A stretch of 64,000 nt of DNA from Jejuia rubra (GTDB taxonomy: Bacteria; Bacteroidota; Bacteroidia; Flavobacteriales; Flavobacteriaceae). Shown here piece after piece: positions 44,227-53,435 of this stretch. The notes beneath the pieces are model-generated. The model saw only the letters and a program-made list of their open reading frames with translations, did no database searches and was not told the DNA's origin. Position numbers and translations under genes: made by a program. The first letter of the stretch is position 1; each line of letters opens with the position of its first letter. The DNA is taken from positions 310,001 to 374,000 of the forward strand of contig NZ_JBHULY010000039.1 of NCBI RefSeq assembly GCF_042684665.1, read 5' to 3'.

Positions 44227-44898
44227 ATGAAATTCATGAAACCGCTTCCCCAAATTGTTATTTTGGCTTTAATTTTTGTCTCCTGCAACATCGAGCCTTT
44301 TGAAGGCGAAGTTCCCGAGCAAACCGATAATAGTGGTGGCCCTATAGCTTCGAATTGTTCTGAGGCGACACAAAATACGACTGAAGTGGCCCTAACTTTT
44401 CAAGGGGTTTCTATATCTGATTCCAATTATGGTGAATTTTGTAATGCTTATAAGAAGGCTTTAGAGAATCAGGTGGCGCTTTGCGGTGATCCAGATGGCA
44501 CTTTTCAAATATTAATTGACGGATTGGGTGATTGTATCGTGGGTGATATGCAAGTTAGTATCGTTGGGGTTTGGAGAATTGTATCGCTGACTTCTAATGG
44601 AATTGAAGAACTTCCTGAAGAGCTCGAAGCTGCCGGAATATGTTATTGGCACGAAGTTTATACAACTGAAACAATAACCGATGTAGATTATTCAGGTGAT
44701 GATTGTAACATAGAGGAAGTTGGAGAGGTTTTAAGCTACAATTTGGATGCAAATAATATTCTTTCCTATACTACTGGAGACGGTGTAGAGGTGGAAGTAG
44801 AGGTCCTAGAGTTAAGTGAGACTACACTCAAATTGCAAGATTCCTATACTGAATTAGGGGTGAATTATGTTGATATTTATACCTACGAAAGGCAATAG
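44227..44898 (+). CDS. Hypothetical lipoprotein
   Basis: The protein has about 223 residues, with a lipoprotein signal (IVILALIFVSC). A cysteine-rich middle (ASNCSEATQNT, YGEFCNAYKKALENQVALCG) and a C-terminal half resembling lipocalin-like DUF folds (VSIVGVWRIVSLTSNGIEEL ... YVDIYTYERQ) follow. No family is recognised with certainty. Monocistronic, with a hairpin after the stop. Confidence 0.6.
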   Translation: MKFMKPLPQIVILALIFVSCNIEPFEGEVPEQTDNSGGPIASNCSEATQNTTEVALTFQGVSISDSNYGEFCNAYKKALENQVALCGDPDGTFQILIDGLGDCIVGDMQVSIVGVWRIVSLTSNGIEELPEELEAAGICYWHEVYTTETITDVDYSGDDCNIEEVGEVLSYNLDANNILSYTTGDGVEVEVEVLELSETTLKLQDSYTELGVNYVDIYTYERQ

Positions 44899-44900
44899 TT

Positions 44901-44931
44901 AAAACGTAAACATAAAAACCATTTACGTTTT
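44901..44931. terminator. Hairpin after the lipoprotein gene
   Basis: AAAACGTAAA (44901-44910) pairs with TTTACGTTTT (44922-44931), giving A/T-flanked arms usable in both directions for the converging genes. Confidence 0.65.
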
Positions 44932-44968
44932 GACTAAACTTTTATTCCGATAATTAGGTAGATTGAAG

Positions 44969-45715
44969 TTAATTTCTAATACTCCCAGAACCAGAAACCG
45001 TTGTATCTAATTTAGGATCGCCTCTATACTCGATATCCCCGGAGCCAGTTACTCTAGCCTTTAAAAATTTGTTGCTCACTACTTCAATATCACCGGAACC
45101 GGTAGTTGAGGCCTCTGTATTGTTAGTGTCCAAATCAAATCCGTGGAAATCTCCTGAGCCTGTAATTTTGGTTTTCAGATTGTTGCTAACGCCTTTTAAG
45201 GTGATATCGCCTGAACCTGAGCTGGCACTTTCGGTAGATTCTGTTTTGATATTTAGAACAATATCACCTGAGTCCGAAAGGTAGACAGATAGATTTTCAG
45301 CATTAATAATATCCTCGCTTACTATGTCTCCTGAACCGCTCAATGATACAGAACTTATGTCTTCAAAAGGAATCGTGATTTTAATCGGCTTTCCCCAGCT
45401 TGGTTTTATATAGGTCCCTTTTTTTGTCTTCACGATAAGTTTATTATCTTTTACTTCGGTAATGATATATTCCAATAAATTTTCCTCGCCTTCAATTTCA
45501 ATGTTACCTTCTTTTCCTTTTACAAGAACAAAATTCATTGAACCCGCGCATTTTATGCCTTCATAATCACTTGTTGACCTGGTAACCGAGGTTACTTTTC
45601 CGTTGCCTTTTATACCCTTTCCCCATTGGGCGAATGACGTTGAGACAAATAATAAGCCAAAAAACGTAAATGCGAATTGTTTCTTTCTGATTGATTTCAT
45701 AACTGTTCGTTTCAT
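44969..45715 (-). CDS. DUF2807 (head GIN domain) exported protein
   Basis: The 248-residue protein has a signal peptide (FAFTFFGLLFVSTSFAQ) and a right-handed beta-helix-like DUF2807 domain with GSGDI repeats (SGSGDIVSE, SDSGDIVLN, SGSGDITLK, TGSGDFHGF, TGSGDIEVV). It is the distal gene of an ECF sigma/anti-sigma/adhesin-like cluster, 10 bp after the previous gene, and probably reports or buffers envelope conditions. Function unknown. Confidence 0.82.
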   Translation of the reverse strand: MKRTVMKSIRKKQFAFTFFGLLFVSTSFAQWGKGIKGNGKVTSVTRSTSDYEGIKCAGSMNFVLVKGKEGNIEIEGEENLLEYIITEVKDNKLIVKTKKGTYIKPSWGKPIKITIPFEDISSVSLSGSGDIVSEDIINAENLSVYLSDSGDIVLNIKTESTESASSGSGDITLKGVSNNLKTKITGSGDFHGFDLDTNNTEASTTGSGDIEVVSNKFLKARVTGSGDIEYRGDPKLDTTVSGSGSIRN

Positions 45716-45725
45716 AATTGATGAT

Positions 45726-46820
45726 TTAATGTTTGTAGAAAGTTACCCCGCCATAGTCCGAAGAAATGGTAAGTTTGTTGCTGGAATTTTGCGCCCCATA
45801 ATAACCATAATACTTTTTTCTGTACGATTCCTGAATACGTTGCGAGAAATTAAAATCTGTATCACCACTGATATCAGCATATTCTAGGTCTAGCTCAAAA
45901 TCAAAATTCAAACTAGAGTCGTATCCAATTTTGATGCCAGTATAGTCCGATTTAATATTGAGACCTTTAAAACTGGGATATAGTTTTTCAATTTTAATGG
46001 CTCCATAACTTGCCTTGATAGAGACGGCTTTGTAAATGTCTCCAATAATAACCGTCGCATAATCCCCGTTGCCACTTACTGTATTGGCATTATGTACTTT
46101 TAAAGACCCATAGTCGCAGTTGTAAGTCACGTCTTCGGCAATATCCACCTCAGACTGAGTGTAATCCGCATTGATATCCAAAGCTTTAGTTTTACCCACT
46201 TTGTAGCTACTATAGTCTGCGTTTATTTTACCAGTTTTAATGTAGTCGAAATAACAACCGCTGGTATAATCAAATGAAAGTTGGTTGTCATCGGCCAATA
46301 GCTCTTTGGTTGTGATTTTGCCGTAATCACAATTGATTTTTGCGCGACCTTTTAGTTTGCCTACATTGATGTTGCCGTAGTCGTTGTTTAAATCGATACT
46401 ATTAGTAATTGGGACTTTTACGATATAGTTCACTTTCATGTGGACATTATTTTTACCGCCCCAATTCCACCAAGAGCTAGATTTGCCCTTGTTAAATTTT
46501 GTCCTAGCGGAAACATTGCTACGGTCCGCTTCAAATTCAACCGTAATGTCGTCCAGTCTATCTTGGACTTTTTCTTCATTATTGCCGGAGGTCATAATCG
46601 TAATTTCAAAAACAATGCGGTTTTCGTTCCATGTGACAATGTCCAAATTACCATAACTGTTGTTTACGGAAAGGTTGGCGTTTGCCGATACTTTGAATTC
46701 CTTTTTAATGACTTTTTCTTTTTTGTGTTTGCCTCTTAGTCCCGGATTTTCCGATGCCATCGATAGCAACGGAATCAAAAGGAGTATAAGCGCTAATTTA
46801 AATGGTACTGCTCGTTTCAT
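45726..46820 (-). CDS. DUF4097-like exported beta-helix protein
   Basis: The 364-residue protein has a signal peptide (FKLALILLLIPLLSMASEN). It then shows repeated short beta strands of the type NNDYGNINVGKLKG, INCDYGKITTKEL, INADYSSYKVGKT, YNCDYGSLKVHNA and IKASYGAIKIEKL, a DYG-rich solenoid. It overlaps the anti-sigma gene by 23 bp and precedes the DUF2807 gene, so it belongs to the sigma-factor operon. Likely periplasmic or surface; role unknown. Confidence 0.8.
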   Translation of the reverse strand: MKRAVPFKLALILLLIPLLSMASENPGLRGKHKKEKVIKKEFKVSANANLSVNNSYGNLDIVTWNENRIVFEITIMTSGNNEEKVQDRLDDITVEFEADRSNVSARTKFNKGKSSSWWNWGGKNNVHMKVNYIVKVPITNSIDLNNDYGNINVGKLKGRAKINCDYGKITTKELLADDNQLSFDYTSGCYFDYIKTGKINADYSSYKVGKTKALDINADYTQSEVDIAEDVTYNCDYGSLKVHNANTVSGNGDYATVIIGDIYKAVSIKASYGAIKIEKLYPSFKGLNIKSDYTGIKIGYDSSLNFDFELDLEYADISGDTDFNFSQRIQESYRKKYYGYYGAQNSSNKLTISSDYGGVTFYKH

Positions 46821-47367
46821 TTGATGATGATTTTAATTGTTTTACATGTTCTATTTCCAACAAAGTCCTTTGTAATATGTCAATTCTGGTCTGAAAATTT
46901 GAAATCATGGCGTAAATGACGCGTTTATCTTCTTCACTTTCGGTCAAATCCATTTTTAAATTTTGGTACTCTTCTTCCAGTATATTTAATCTCTTTATAG
47001 CGTCCAGAATTAGGATTTGTGCATCAGGGTCGGATTCCGCGTTCAATTTGTTTAATTCTTCTGATATCGCAGCACTGAAGAAGTTTTGGGCCTCCGCCAT
47101 TTCTGGAGATACACTGGCTAAATCTCTAAATTCACTTTCTTTTGGTATGCTCAAAGTCAATGCAATGAGCAATACGATAGAAGCGGCCACACCGATTAAC
47201 GGCCTCCATAAACGACGCCTTTGTTTAGGAACCTCAACCAAGCGTGGCCCGCTATTGGTTTGGAGTTTGTTCAAAAAGCGTTGCTTATGGTCAACGTCTG
47301 GCGTTTCAACATCAAACTCCTCCTTTAAATTTTCAAAAAGTTCGTCCAAATTATCCTTGTTCATCAC
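46798..47367 (-). CDS. Membrane-anchored anti-sigma-factor-like protein
   Basis: The 189-residue protein has an N-terminal acidic helical region (NLDELFENLKEEFDVETPD), one membrane helix (LIGVAASIVLLIALTLSIP, about residues 57-75) and a long C-terminal coiled coil. It lies 9 bp downstream of the ECF sigma gene and overlaps the DUF4097-like gene. This position and topology indicate an anti-sigma partner, though no canonical zinc-finger motif is visible. Confidence 0.75.
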   Translation of the reverse strand: MMNKDNLDELFENLKEEFDVETPDVDHKQRFLNKLQTNSGPRLVEVPKQRRRLWRPLIGVAASIVLLIALTLSIPKESEFRDLASVSPEMAEAQNFFSAAISEELNKLNAESDPDAQILILDAIKRLNILEEEYQNLKMDLTESEEDKRVIYAMISNFQTRIDILQRTLLEIEHVKQLKSSSNETSSTI

Positions 47368-47376
47368 TTTTATGTT

Positions 47377-47940
47377 TTAGTTCACCAAAACTTCATTTAA
47401 TCTTTTTCTAAGACTGTCTTTTGCTCTTGAAATAAGTGTGCGGCAATTACCGTGGTTTATTTTCATAATTTCACTTATTTCTTCATTATCGTAGCCTTCT
47501 ATCAAACTCAGCGTCAATGCTATTCTGTAATTGTCCTTTAGTCCTCTCATGGCAGTCAGAACCTGTTGTACTTTGGCATTTTGATAGGTTTGCTCGCTTT
47601 CAATGCCGTCACTTTCATCTTCAATTTTATAGAGTACATCTTCCAAAGCCGTTTCCTGATGCTTAATACTTTTTCTATAATGATGAATACTGTTGTTCAC
47701 CACGATTCGTTTTAACCAAGGTCCAAAGGTTTTGATGTCTTTCAGAGAATCCAATTTGGTAAACGCCGTTAAAAACGAATCCTGCATGATGTCTTCTGCT
47801 TCAAAACTGTTTTTTACTATTCGGATGGACGTGTTGTACATGGCCTTATAATATCTGTTATAGACTTGCATTTGTGCACTTTGGTTGCCCTCGAAGCACA
47901 ATGCGATTAGTTTTTCAATATTTTGATGGTTAGGCGTCAA
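47377..47940 (-). CDS. ECF-type RNA polymerase sigma factor
   Basis: The 187-residue sigma-70 family protein has region 2 (YNRYYKAMYNTSIRIVKNSFEAEDIMQDSFLTAF cut here) and region 4 (LSLIEGYDNEEISEIMKINHGN). It heads the four-gene cluster with its anti-sigma and two DUF beta-solenoid proteins. On the minus strand upstream, TGTAAC and GTATCT at about 16-bp spacing may be an autoregulatory ECF promoter. Confidence 0.85.
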   Translation of the reverse strand: MTPNHQNIEKLIALCFEGNQSAQMQVYNRYYKAMYNTSIRIVKNSFEAEDIMQDSFLTAFTKLDSLKDIKTFGPWLKRIVVNNSIHHYRKSIKHQETALEDVLYKIEDESDGIESEQTYQNAKVQQVLTAMRGLKDNYRIALTLSLIEGYDNEEISEIMKINHGNCRTLISRAKDSLRKRLNEVLVN

Positions 47941-48002
47941 AAAAACTCGGTTTCGTTATTAAAGATACACCTGAATTGAATTTGTTACAGTTTGGAACAA
48001 AA

Positions 48003-48037
48003 AAAAACCTGCAATCCATAATTTGATGCAGGTTTTA
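48003..48037. terminator. Terminator downstream of clpC
   Basis: AAAACCTGCA (48004-48013) pairs with TGCAGGTTTT (48027-48036); on the minus strand a U-run follows, so it ends clpC transcription. Confidence 0.85.
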
Positions 48038-48060
48038 AATATTTTATAATTATCTAAAAA

Positions 48061-50610
48061 TTAAGACTCGGTGGGCTTTTCGGCCTTTTCTATATCAATT
48101 TTTAGTTCGTTCTCCTTTTTGTCAAAATCGATGATAATTTTATCGCCATCACCAATATTTGATGCGACAATTTCTTCAGCCAAGGCGTCCTCAACATATT
48201 TTTGAATAGCCCGTTTTAATGGACGTGCGCCGTATTGCTTATCAAAACCTTTATCAGCAATGTAATCTTTAGCGCTTTTGGTCAATTTAAGTACATAGCC
48301 AAGGTCTTTGATTCTTGCTAAAAGCTTGTCCAACTCAATATCAATAATTTTGTTGATATCCTCTTTTTCAAGAGGGTTGAAAACGACCACATCGTCAATT
48401 CGATTTAGGAATTCAGGAGCAAAGGATTTTTTCAATGCATTTTCAATGACTTTTTGCGCATTGGCATCTTCCTGGGCTTTTTGAGAAGCCGTTCCAAAAC
48501 CTATACCTGTACCAAAATCCTTAAGTTTTCTGGCGCCAATATTAGAAGTCATAATAATGATCGTGTTTCTAAAATCTATTTTTCTGCCTAAGCTATCCGT
48601 CAAATGTCCATCGTCGAGAACTTGGAGCAACATGTTGAACACATCCGGATGTGCTTTTTCAATTTCATCTAATAGAATTACGGAATAAGGCTTGCGACGC
48701 ACTTTTTCAGTCAATTGTCCGCCTTCTTCGTAACCCACGTATCCCGGAGGTGCACCTACCAATCTGGAAATGGCGAATTTCTCCATGTACTCGCTCATAT
48801 CGATTCGAATCAAAGAATCTTCACTATCGAATAATTCACGAGATAATACCTTAGCCAACTGTGTTTTGCCAACACCTGTCTGTCCGAGGAAAATGAACGA
48901 ACCGATGGGTTTATTCGGGTCTTTCAACCCAGCACGGTTACGCTGAATGGCTTTTACCACTTTAGCAACTGCTTCATCTTGGCCAATGACTTTACCTTTT
49001 ATAAGGTTGGGCAACTCGGCCAATTTGTTGATTTCTGTCTGTGCAATTCTATTAACAGGAATACCTGTCATCATCGACACCACATCTGCCACATTGTCCT
49101 CTGTTACAATTTCTCGATGCTGTTTGGTTTCCTCTTCCCATTTTTCTTGGGCGATAGAGAGTTCCTTTTCCAAACGTTTTTCATCATCCCTTAATTTGGC
49201 CGCCTCCTCGTATTTCTGCTTCTTAACGACAGAATTCTTAGTTTCCCGAACCTGTTCCAATCTCTTTTCCAATTCCAAAATCTGTTGAGGCACATCAATA
49301 TTTGTAATGTGAACGCGAGAACCTGCTTCGTCCAAAGCATCAATAGCCTTGTCCGGCAGGAATCTATCCGTCATATAGCGGTTGGTCAATTTTACACAAG
49401 CTTCAATTGCTTCTGGGGTAAAATCAACGTTGTGGTGTTCCTCATATTTTCCTTTGATATTGTTCAGGATTTCTATGGTTTCCTCAACAGTGGTAGGTTG
49501 TACCAATACCTTTTGGAAACGCCGCTCTAAAGCACCATCTTTTTCGATATACTGTCGGTATTCGTCCAAAGTTGTCGCCCCGATGCATTGAATTTCACCA
49601 CGTGCCAAAGCGGGCTTAAACATATTGGACGCATCCAAACTACCCGTAGCGCCACCAGCACCAACAATGGTGTGGATTTCATCAATAAAAAGAATAACAT
49701 CGTCATTTTTTTCCAGCTCGTTCATTACGGCTTTCATGCGCTCTTCAAACTGTCCGCGGTATTTTGTTCCCGCTACTAAACTGGCCAAATCCAACGTCAC
49801 CACTCTCTTATTAAACAGAATTCTGGATACTTTTCTCTTTACAATACGAAGGGCTAAACCTTCTGCAATTGCAGATTTACCTACTCCGGGTTCACCAATC
49901 AAAAGTGGATTGTTTTTCTTCCTTCGACTTAAAATTTGAGAAACGCGCTGTATTTCAGCTTCGCGACCCACAACGGGGTCTAACTTGCCTTCTTCGGCTA
50001 AAGCCGTTAAATCCCTCCCAAAATTGTCAAGAACAGGAGTTTTGGACTTCTTGTTAGACTTGCCGGAAGGCGTATTAAAAATATTCTCTTTAGAAGATTC
50101 GTCTCCTAAATTGGAATCATCATCTTGGAAAGATTCCGCTTTAGGCTCTATATAATCGTTTTCGTTTGTAATCATTTGTTTAAATTGCTCTTTAACATTA
50201 TCGTAGTCTACCTTAAGTTTATTCAGTAGTTTGGTAGTTGGGTCATTTTCGTTACGTAAAATACATAATAATAAATGTGCGGTATTGATAGAAGAACTTT
50301 GAAACAGCTTAGCCTCTAAAAAGGTAGTTTTTAGAGCGCGTTCCGCCTGCCTTGTCAAGTGAAGGTTCTTCTTTTGATTGGAAGCCACACTGATATTTGG
50401 ATTGGCCGGGCTTAAAATTTCAACCTTTCTTCTTAAATGGTTAAGGTCGATATCCAAAGCGTTCAATATGTCGATAGCCTTACCATTGCCATCACGCAAC
50501 AGCCCCAACATCAAGTGTTCGGTGCCGATAAAATCATGGCCAAGACGCAAGGCTTCTTCTTTGCTATACGCAATTACGTCTTTTACTCTTGGGGAAAAAT
50601 TATCATCCAT
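48061..50610 (-). CDS. clpC: ATP-dependent Clp protease ATP-binding subunit ClpC
   Basis: The 849-residue HSP100 protein has an N-terminal Clp repeat domain (SPRVKDVIAYSKEEALRLGHD), a first AAA+ module with Walker A GEPGVGKSA near residue 238, a UVR-type middle region (KYEEAAKLRDDEKRLEKEL), and a second AAA+ module with GQTGVGKTQL near 575. It unfolds substrates for ClpP in the cytoplasm. The start at 50610 (MDDNFSPRV) matches the family; the frame opens to 50661 with an unlikely extension. Confidence 0.94.
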   Translation of the reverse strand: MDDNFSPRVKDVIAYSKEEALRLGHDFIGTEHLMLGLLRDGNGKAIDILNALDIDLNHLRRKVEILSPANPNISVASNQKKNLHLTRQAERALKTTFLEAKLFQSSSINTAHLLLCILRNENDPTTKLLNKLKVDYDNVKEQFKQMITNENDYIEPKAESFQDDDSNLGDESSKENIFNTPSGKSNKKSKTPVLDNFGRDLTALAEEGKLDPVVGREAEIQRVSQILSRRKKNNPLLIGEPGVGKSAIAEGLALRIVKRKVSRILFNKRVVTLDLASLVAGTKYRGQFEERMKAVMNELEKNDDVILFIDEIHTIVGAGGATGSLDASNMFKPALARGEIQCIGATTLDEYRQYIEKDGALERRFQKVLVQPTTVEETIEILNNIKGKYEEHHNVDFTPEAIEACVKLTNRYMTDRFLPDKAIDALDEAGSRVHITNIDVPQQILELEKRLEQVRETKNSVVKKQKYEEAAKLRDDEKRLEKELSIAQEKWEEETKQHREIVTEDNVADVVSMMTGIPVNRIAQTEINKLAELPNLIKGKVIGQDEAVAKVVKAIQRNRAGLKDPNKPIGSFIFLGQTGVGKTQLAKVLSRELFDSEDSLIRIDMSEYMEKFAISRLVGAPPGYVGYEEGGQLTEKVRRKPYSVILLDEIEKAHPDVFNMLLQVLDDGHLTDSLGRKIDFRNTIIIMTSNIGARKLKDFGTGIGFGTASQKAQEDANAQKVIENALKKSFAPEFLNRIDDVVVFNPLEKEDINKIIDIELDKLLARIKDLGYVLKLTKSAKDYIADKGFDKQYGARPLKRAIQKYVEDALAEEIVASNIGDGDKIIIDFDKKENELKIDIEKAEKPTES

Positions 50611-50872
50611 AGTCAAGTTCCTTTCTGCATTAAAAATACTAAAACATTTTACTAACGGCAAAAACTGTTCCTTAAAATGTAGCAGTCAGGCTAATTGACG
50701 AAAAAATATCGATAAAATCAAAGGATATTCATGGATAACTTATTAACGAAAAAAGGGGGTGAAATTGTTAATAAAAAGTACCAAAAACGAAACGGATATC
50801 GCTCATTAACACTACGGAAATTCGTATATTAGCACGTTTTGAAAATTTGATAAAAATTAAATAAAATTTCAT

Positions 50873-53419
50873 ATGGCAGAAGGAGAAAAACTGATACCTA
50901 TTAACATTGAAGATGAAATGAAATCCGCCTACATTGATTATTCAATGTCGGTCATTGTGTCACGTGCCTTACCGGACGTAAGGGATGGTTTAAAACCTGT
51001 TCACAGACGTGTGCTTTTCGGTATGCACGAACTTGGAGTTAGAGCAAACTCGGCACATAAAAAATCAGCGAGAATAGTTGGGGAAGTTTTAGGTAAGTAC
51101 CACCCACATGGTGATACCTCAGTTTATGACGCGATGGTGCGTATGGCCCAAGATTGGAGTTTGCGCTATATGCTTGTGGACGGACAAGGAAACTTTGGTT
51201 CCATCGATGGCGATAGCCCTGCGGCAATGCGTTACACTGAGGCGAGAATGCAGAAGATATCTGAAGAAATGTTAGCAGACATCGATAAGGAAACCGTAGA
51301 CCACAAGTTGAATTTTGATGATACCTTGCAGGAACCTACCGTTTTGCCCACTAGGATTCCAGGATTATTGGTTAATGGTGCTTCAGGTATTGCCGTTGGT
51401 ATGGCAACAAATATGCCACCCCACAACTTAACAGAAGTTGTAAATGGAACCATTGCCTATATTGAAAATAACGATATCGAGGTAGAGGAGTTGATGACGC
51501 ATGTAAAAGCTCCTGATTTTCCAACAGGCGGTACCATTTATGGTTATGATGGTGTAAAAGAAGCGTTTCAAACAGGTAGAGGCCGTATTGTTTTAAGAGG
51601 TAAGGCTAATATTGAAGAAGTAAATGGGCGTGAGTGTATTATTGTTGACGAGATTCCTTATCAGGTCAATAAGGCAGAAATGATTAAGAAGACTGCCGAT
51701 TTGGTCAATGAGAAAAAACTGGAAGGTATTTCCACCATTAGAGACGAGTCCGATAGGAAAGGAATGCGTATCGTTTACGTTTTAAAACGCGATGCTATTC
51801 CAAATATTGTATTAAACAAATTATATAAGTATACTGCTCTACAGTCCTCATTTAGTGTGAATAACATTGCATTAGTAAAAGGAAGACCGCAGTTGTTGAA
51901 CCTGAAAGATTTGATTCATTACTTTGTGGAGCACAGACATGAGGTTGTCGTTAGAAGAACGACTTATGAATTGCGAAAAGCCGAGGAACGCGCTCATATT
52001 TTGGAGGGTTTAATTATCGCTTCCGATAATATCGACGAGGTGATAAAAATTATCAGAGCATCCTCAAATGCGGATGAAGCGCGCAACAATTTAATTGAGC
52101 GTTTCAAGCTTTCTGAAATTCAGGCCAGAGCGATAGTTGAGATGCGATTGCGCCAGTTAACAGGACTGGAGCAGGATAAATTGCGTTCGGAGTACGAAGA
52201 AATCATCAAGACTATTGCTGATTTAAAAGATATTTTGGACAAGAAAGATCGCAGAATGGACATCATCAAAGAAGAATTGATTGTTATCCGTGATAAGTAT
52301 GGTGATGAAAGACGTTCTAATATAGAATACTCTGGTGGTGATTTGAGCATCGAGGATATGATTCCAAATGAAAAAGTGGTTATCACCATTTCGCATGCGG
52401 GTTATATCAAGCGTACTTCGCTTAATGAATACAAAACTCAGAATAGAGGAGGCGTTGGACAAAAAGCATCTACCACCAGAAATGAGGACTTTTTGGAGCA
52501 CCTTTTTGTGGGGACCAACCACCAATATATGTTGTTCTTTACCCAAAAAGGAAAGTGTTTTTGGATGCGCGTTTACGAAATTCCTGAAGGGGCAAAAACC
52601 TCCAAAGGGCGCGCTATCCAAAACTTGATTAATATTGAGCAGGATGATAAGGTGATGGCATTTATTTGTACTCAGGACTTAAAGGATGAAGACTATATTA
52701 ATAGTCACTACGTCATTATGGCCACCAAAAAGGGTCAGGTTAAGAAAACGTCTTTAGAGCAATATTCAAGGCCACGAACCAACGGTATCAATGCGATTAC
52801 CATCCGAGAAGATGATGAGCTACTTGAAGCAAAGTTAACAACGGGTGAAAGCCAGGTGATGTTAGCATTGAAATCCGGAAAAGCTATCCGTTTTGAAGAA
52901 GCAAAAACCAGACCGATGGGTAGAAACGCCTCAGGTGTTAGAGGTATTACACTAGCCAATGACAATGATGCAGTGATAGGAATGATTGCCGTAGATGACA
53001 TGGAAAGCAACATCCTAGTGGTTTCAGAAAACGGATATGGAAAACGCTCTAGTTTAGACGATTATCGTATTACCAATAGGGGAGGAAAAGGCGTAAAAAC
53101 CATTTCGATTACCGAAAAAACAGGTAATTTAGTATCTATTAAAAATGTGACGGATAACGATGATTTAATGATTATCAATAAATCAGGTGTTGCCATAAGA
53201 ATGGCAGTCGAGGATTTGCGAGTGATGGGACGTGCTACGCAGGGTGTCAAATTGATAAATCTTAAAGGCAAAGATTCCATTGCAGCTGTGGCCAAGGTGA
53301 TGCATGATGAGGATGACGTAAATGGTGACGAAGAAGTAGACCATACTGCAGAAACAGATGTTTCTAATGATGGCACAACTATTGATAATTCAGATAGTGA
53401 AGACAACAATAATGAATAA
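50873..53419 (+). CDS. gyrA: DNA gyrase subunit A
   Basis: The 848-residue type II topoisomerase subunit has catalytic Tyr121 in AMRYTEARM, the quinolone-resistance region HPHGDTSVYDAMVRMAQDW, and a C-terminal six-bladed pinwheel with the GyrA box (QNRGGVGQKAS). An acidic, low-complexity tail (DEDDVNGDEEVDHTAE) closes the protein. It introduces negative supercoils with GyrB. The TPR gene follows after 16 bp. Confidence 0.96.
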   Translation: MAEGEKLIPINIEDEMKSAYIDYSMSVIVSRALPDVRDGLKPVHRRVLFGMHELGVRANSAHKKSARIVGEVLGKYHPHGDTSVYDAMVRMAQDWSLRYMLVDGQGNFGSIDGDSPAAMRYTEARMQKISEEMLADIDKETVDHKLNFDDTLQEPTVLPTRIPGLLVNGASGIAVGMATNMPPHNLTEVVNGTIAYIENNDIEVEELMTHVKAPDFPTGGTIYGYDGVKEAFQTGRGRIVLRGKANIEEVNGRECIIVDEIPYQVNKAEMIKKTADLVNEKKLEGISTIRDESDRKGMRIVYVLKRDAIPNIVLNKLYKYTALQSSFSVNNIALVKGRPQLLNLKDLIHYFVEHRHEVVVRRTTYELRKAEERAHILEGLIIASDNIDEVIKIIRASSNADEARNNLIERFKLSEIQARAIVEMRLRQLTGLEQDKLRSEYEEIIKTIADLKDILDKKDRRMDIIKEELIVIRDKYGDERRSNIEYSGGDLSIEDMIPNEKVVITISHAGYIKRTSLNEYKTQNRGGVGQKASTTRNEDFLEHLFVGTNHQYMLFFTQKGKCFWMRVYEIPEGAKTSKGRAIQNLINIEQDDKVMAFICTQDLKDEDYINSHYVIMATKKGQVKKTSLEQYSRPRTNGINAITIREDDELLEAKLTTGESQVMLALKSGKAIRFEEAKTRPMGRNASGVRGITLANDNDAVIGMIAVDDMESNILVVSENGYGKRSSLDDYRITNRGGKGVKTISITEKTGNLVSIKNVTDNDDLMIINKSGVAIRMAVEDLRVMGRATQGVKLINLKGKDSIAAVAKVMHDEDDVNGDEEVDHTAETDVSNDGTTIDNSDSEDNNNE

Positions 53420-53435
53420 CACAAATTAAATTAAA

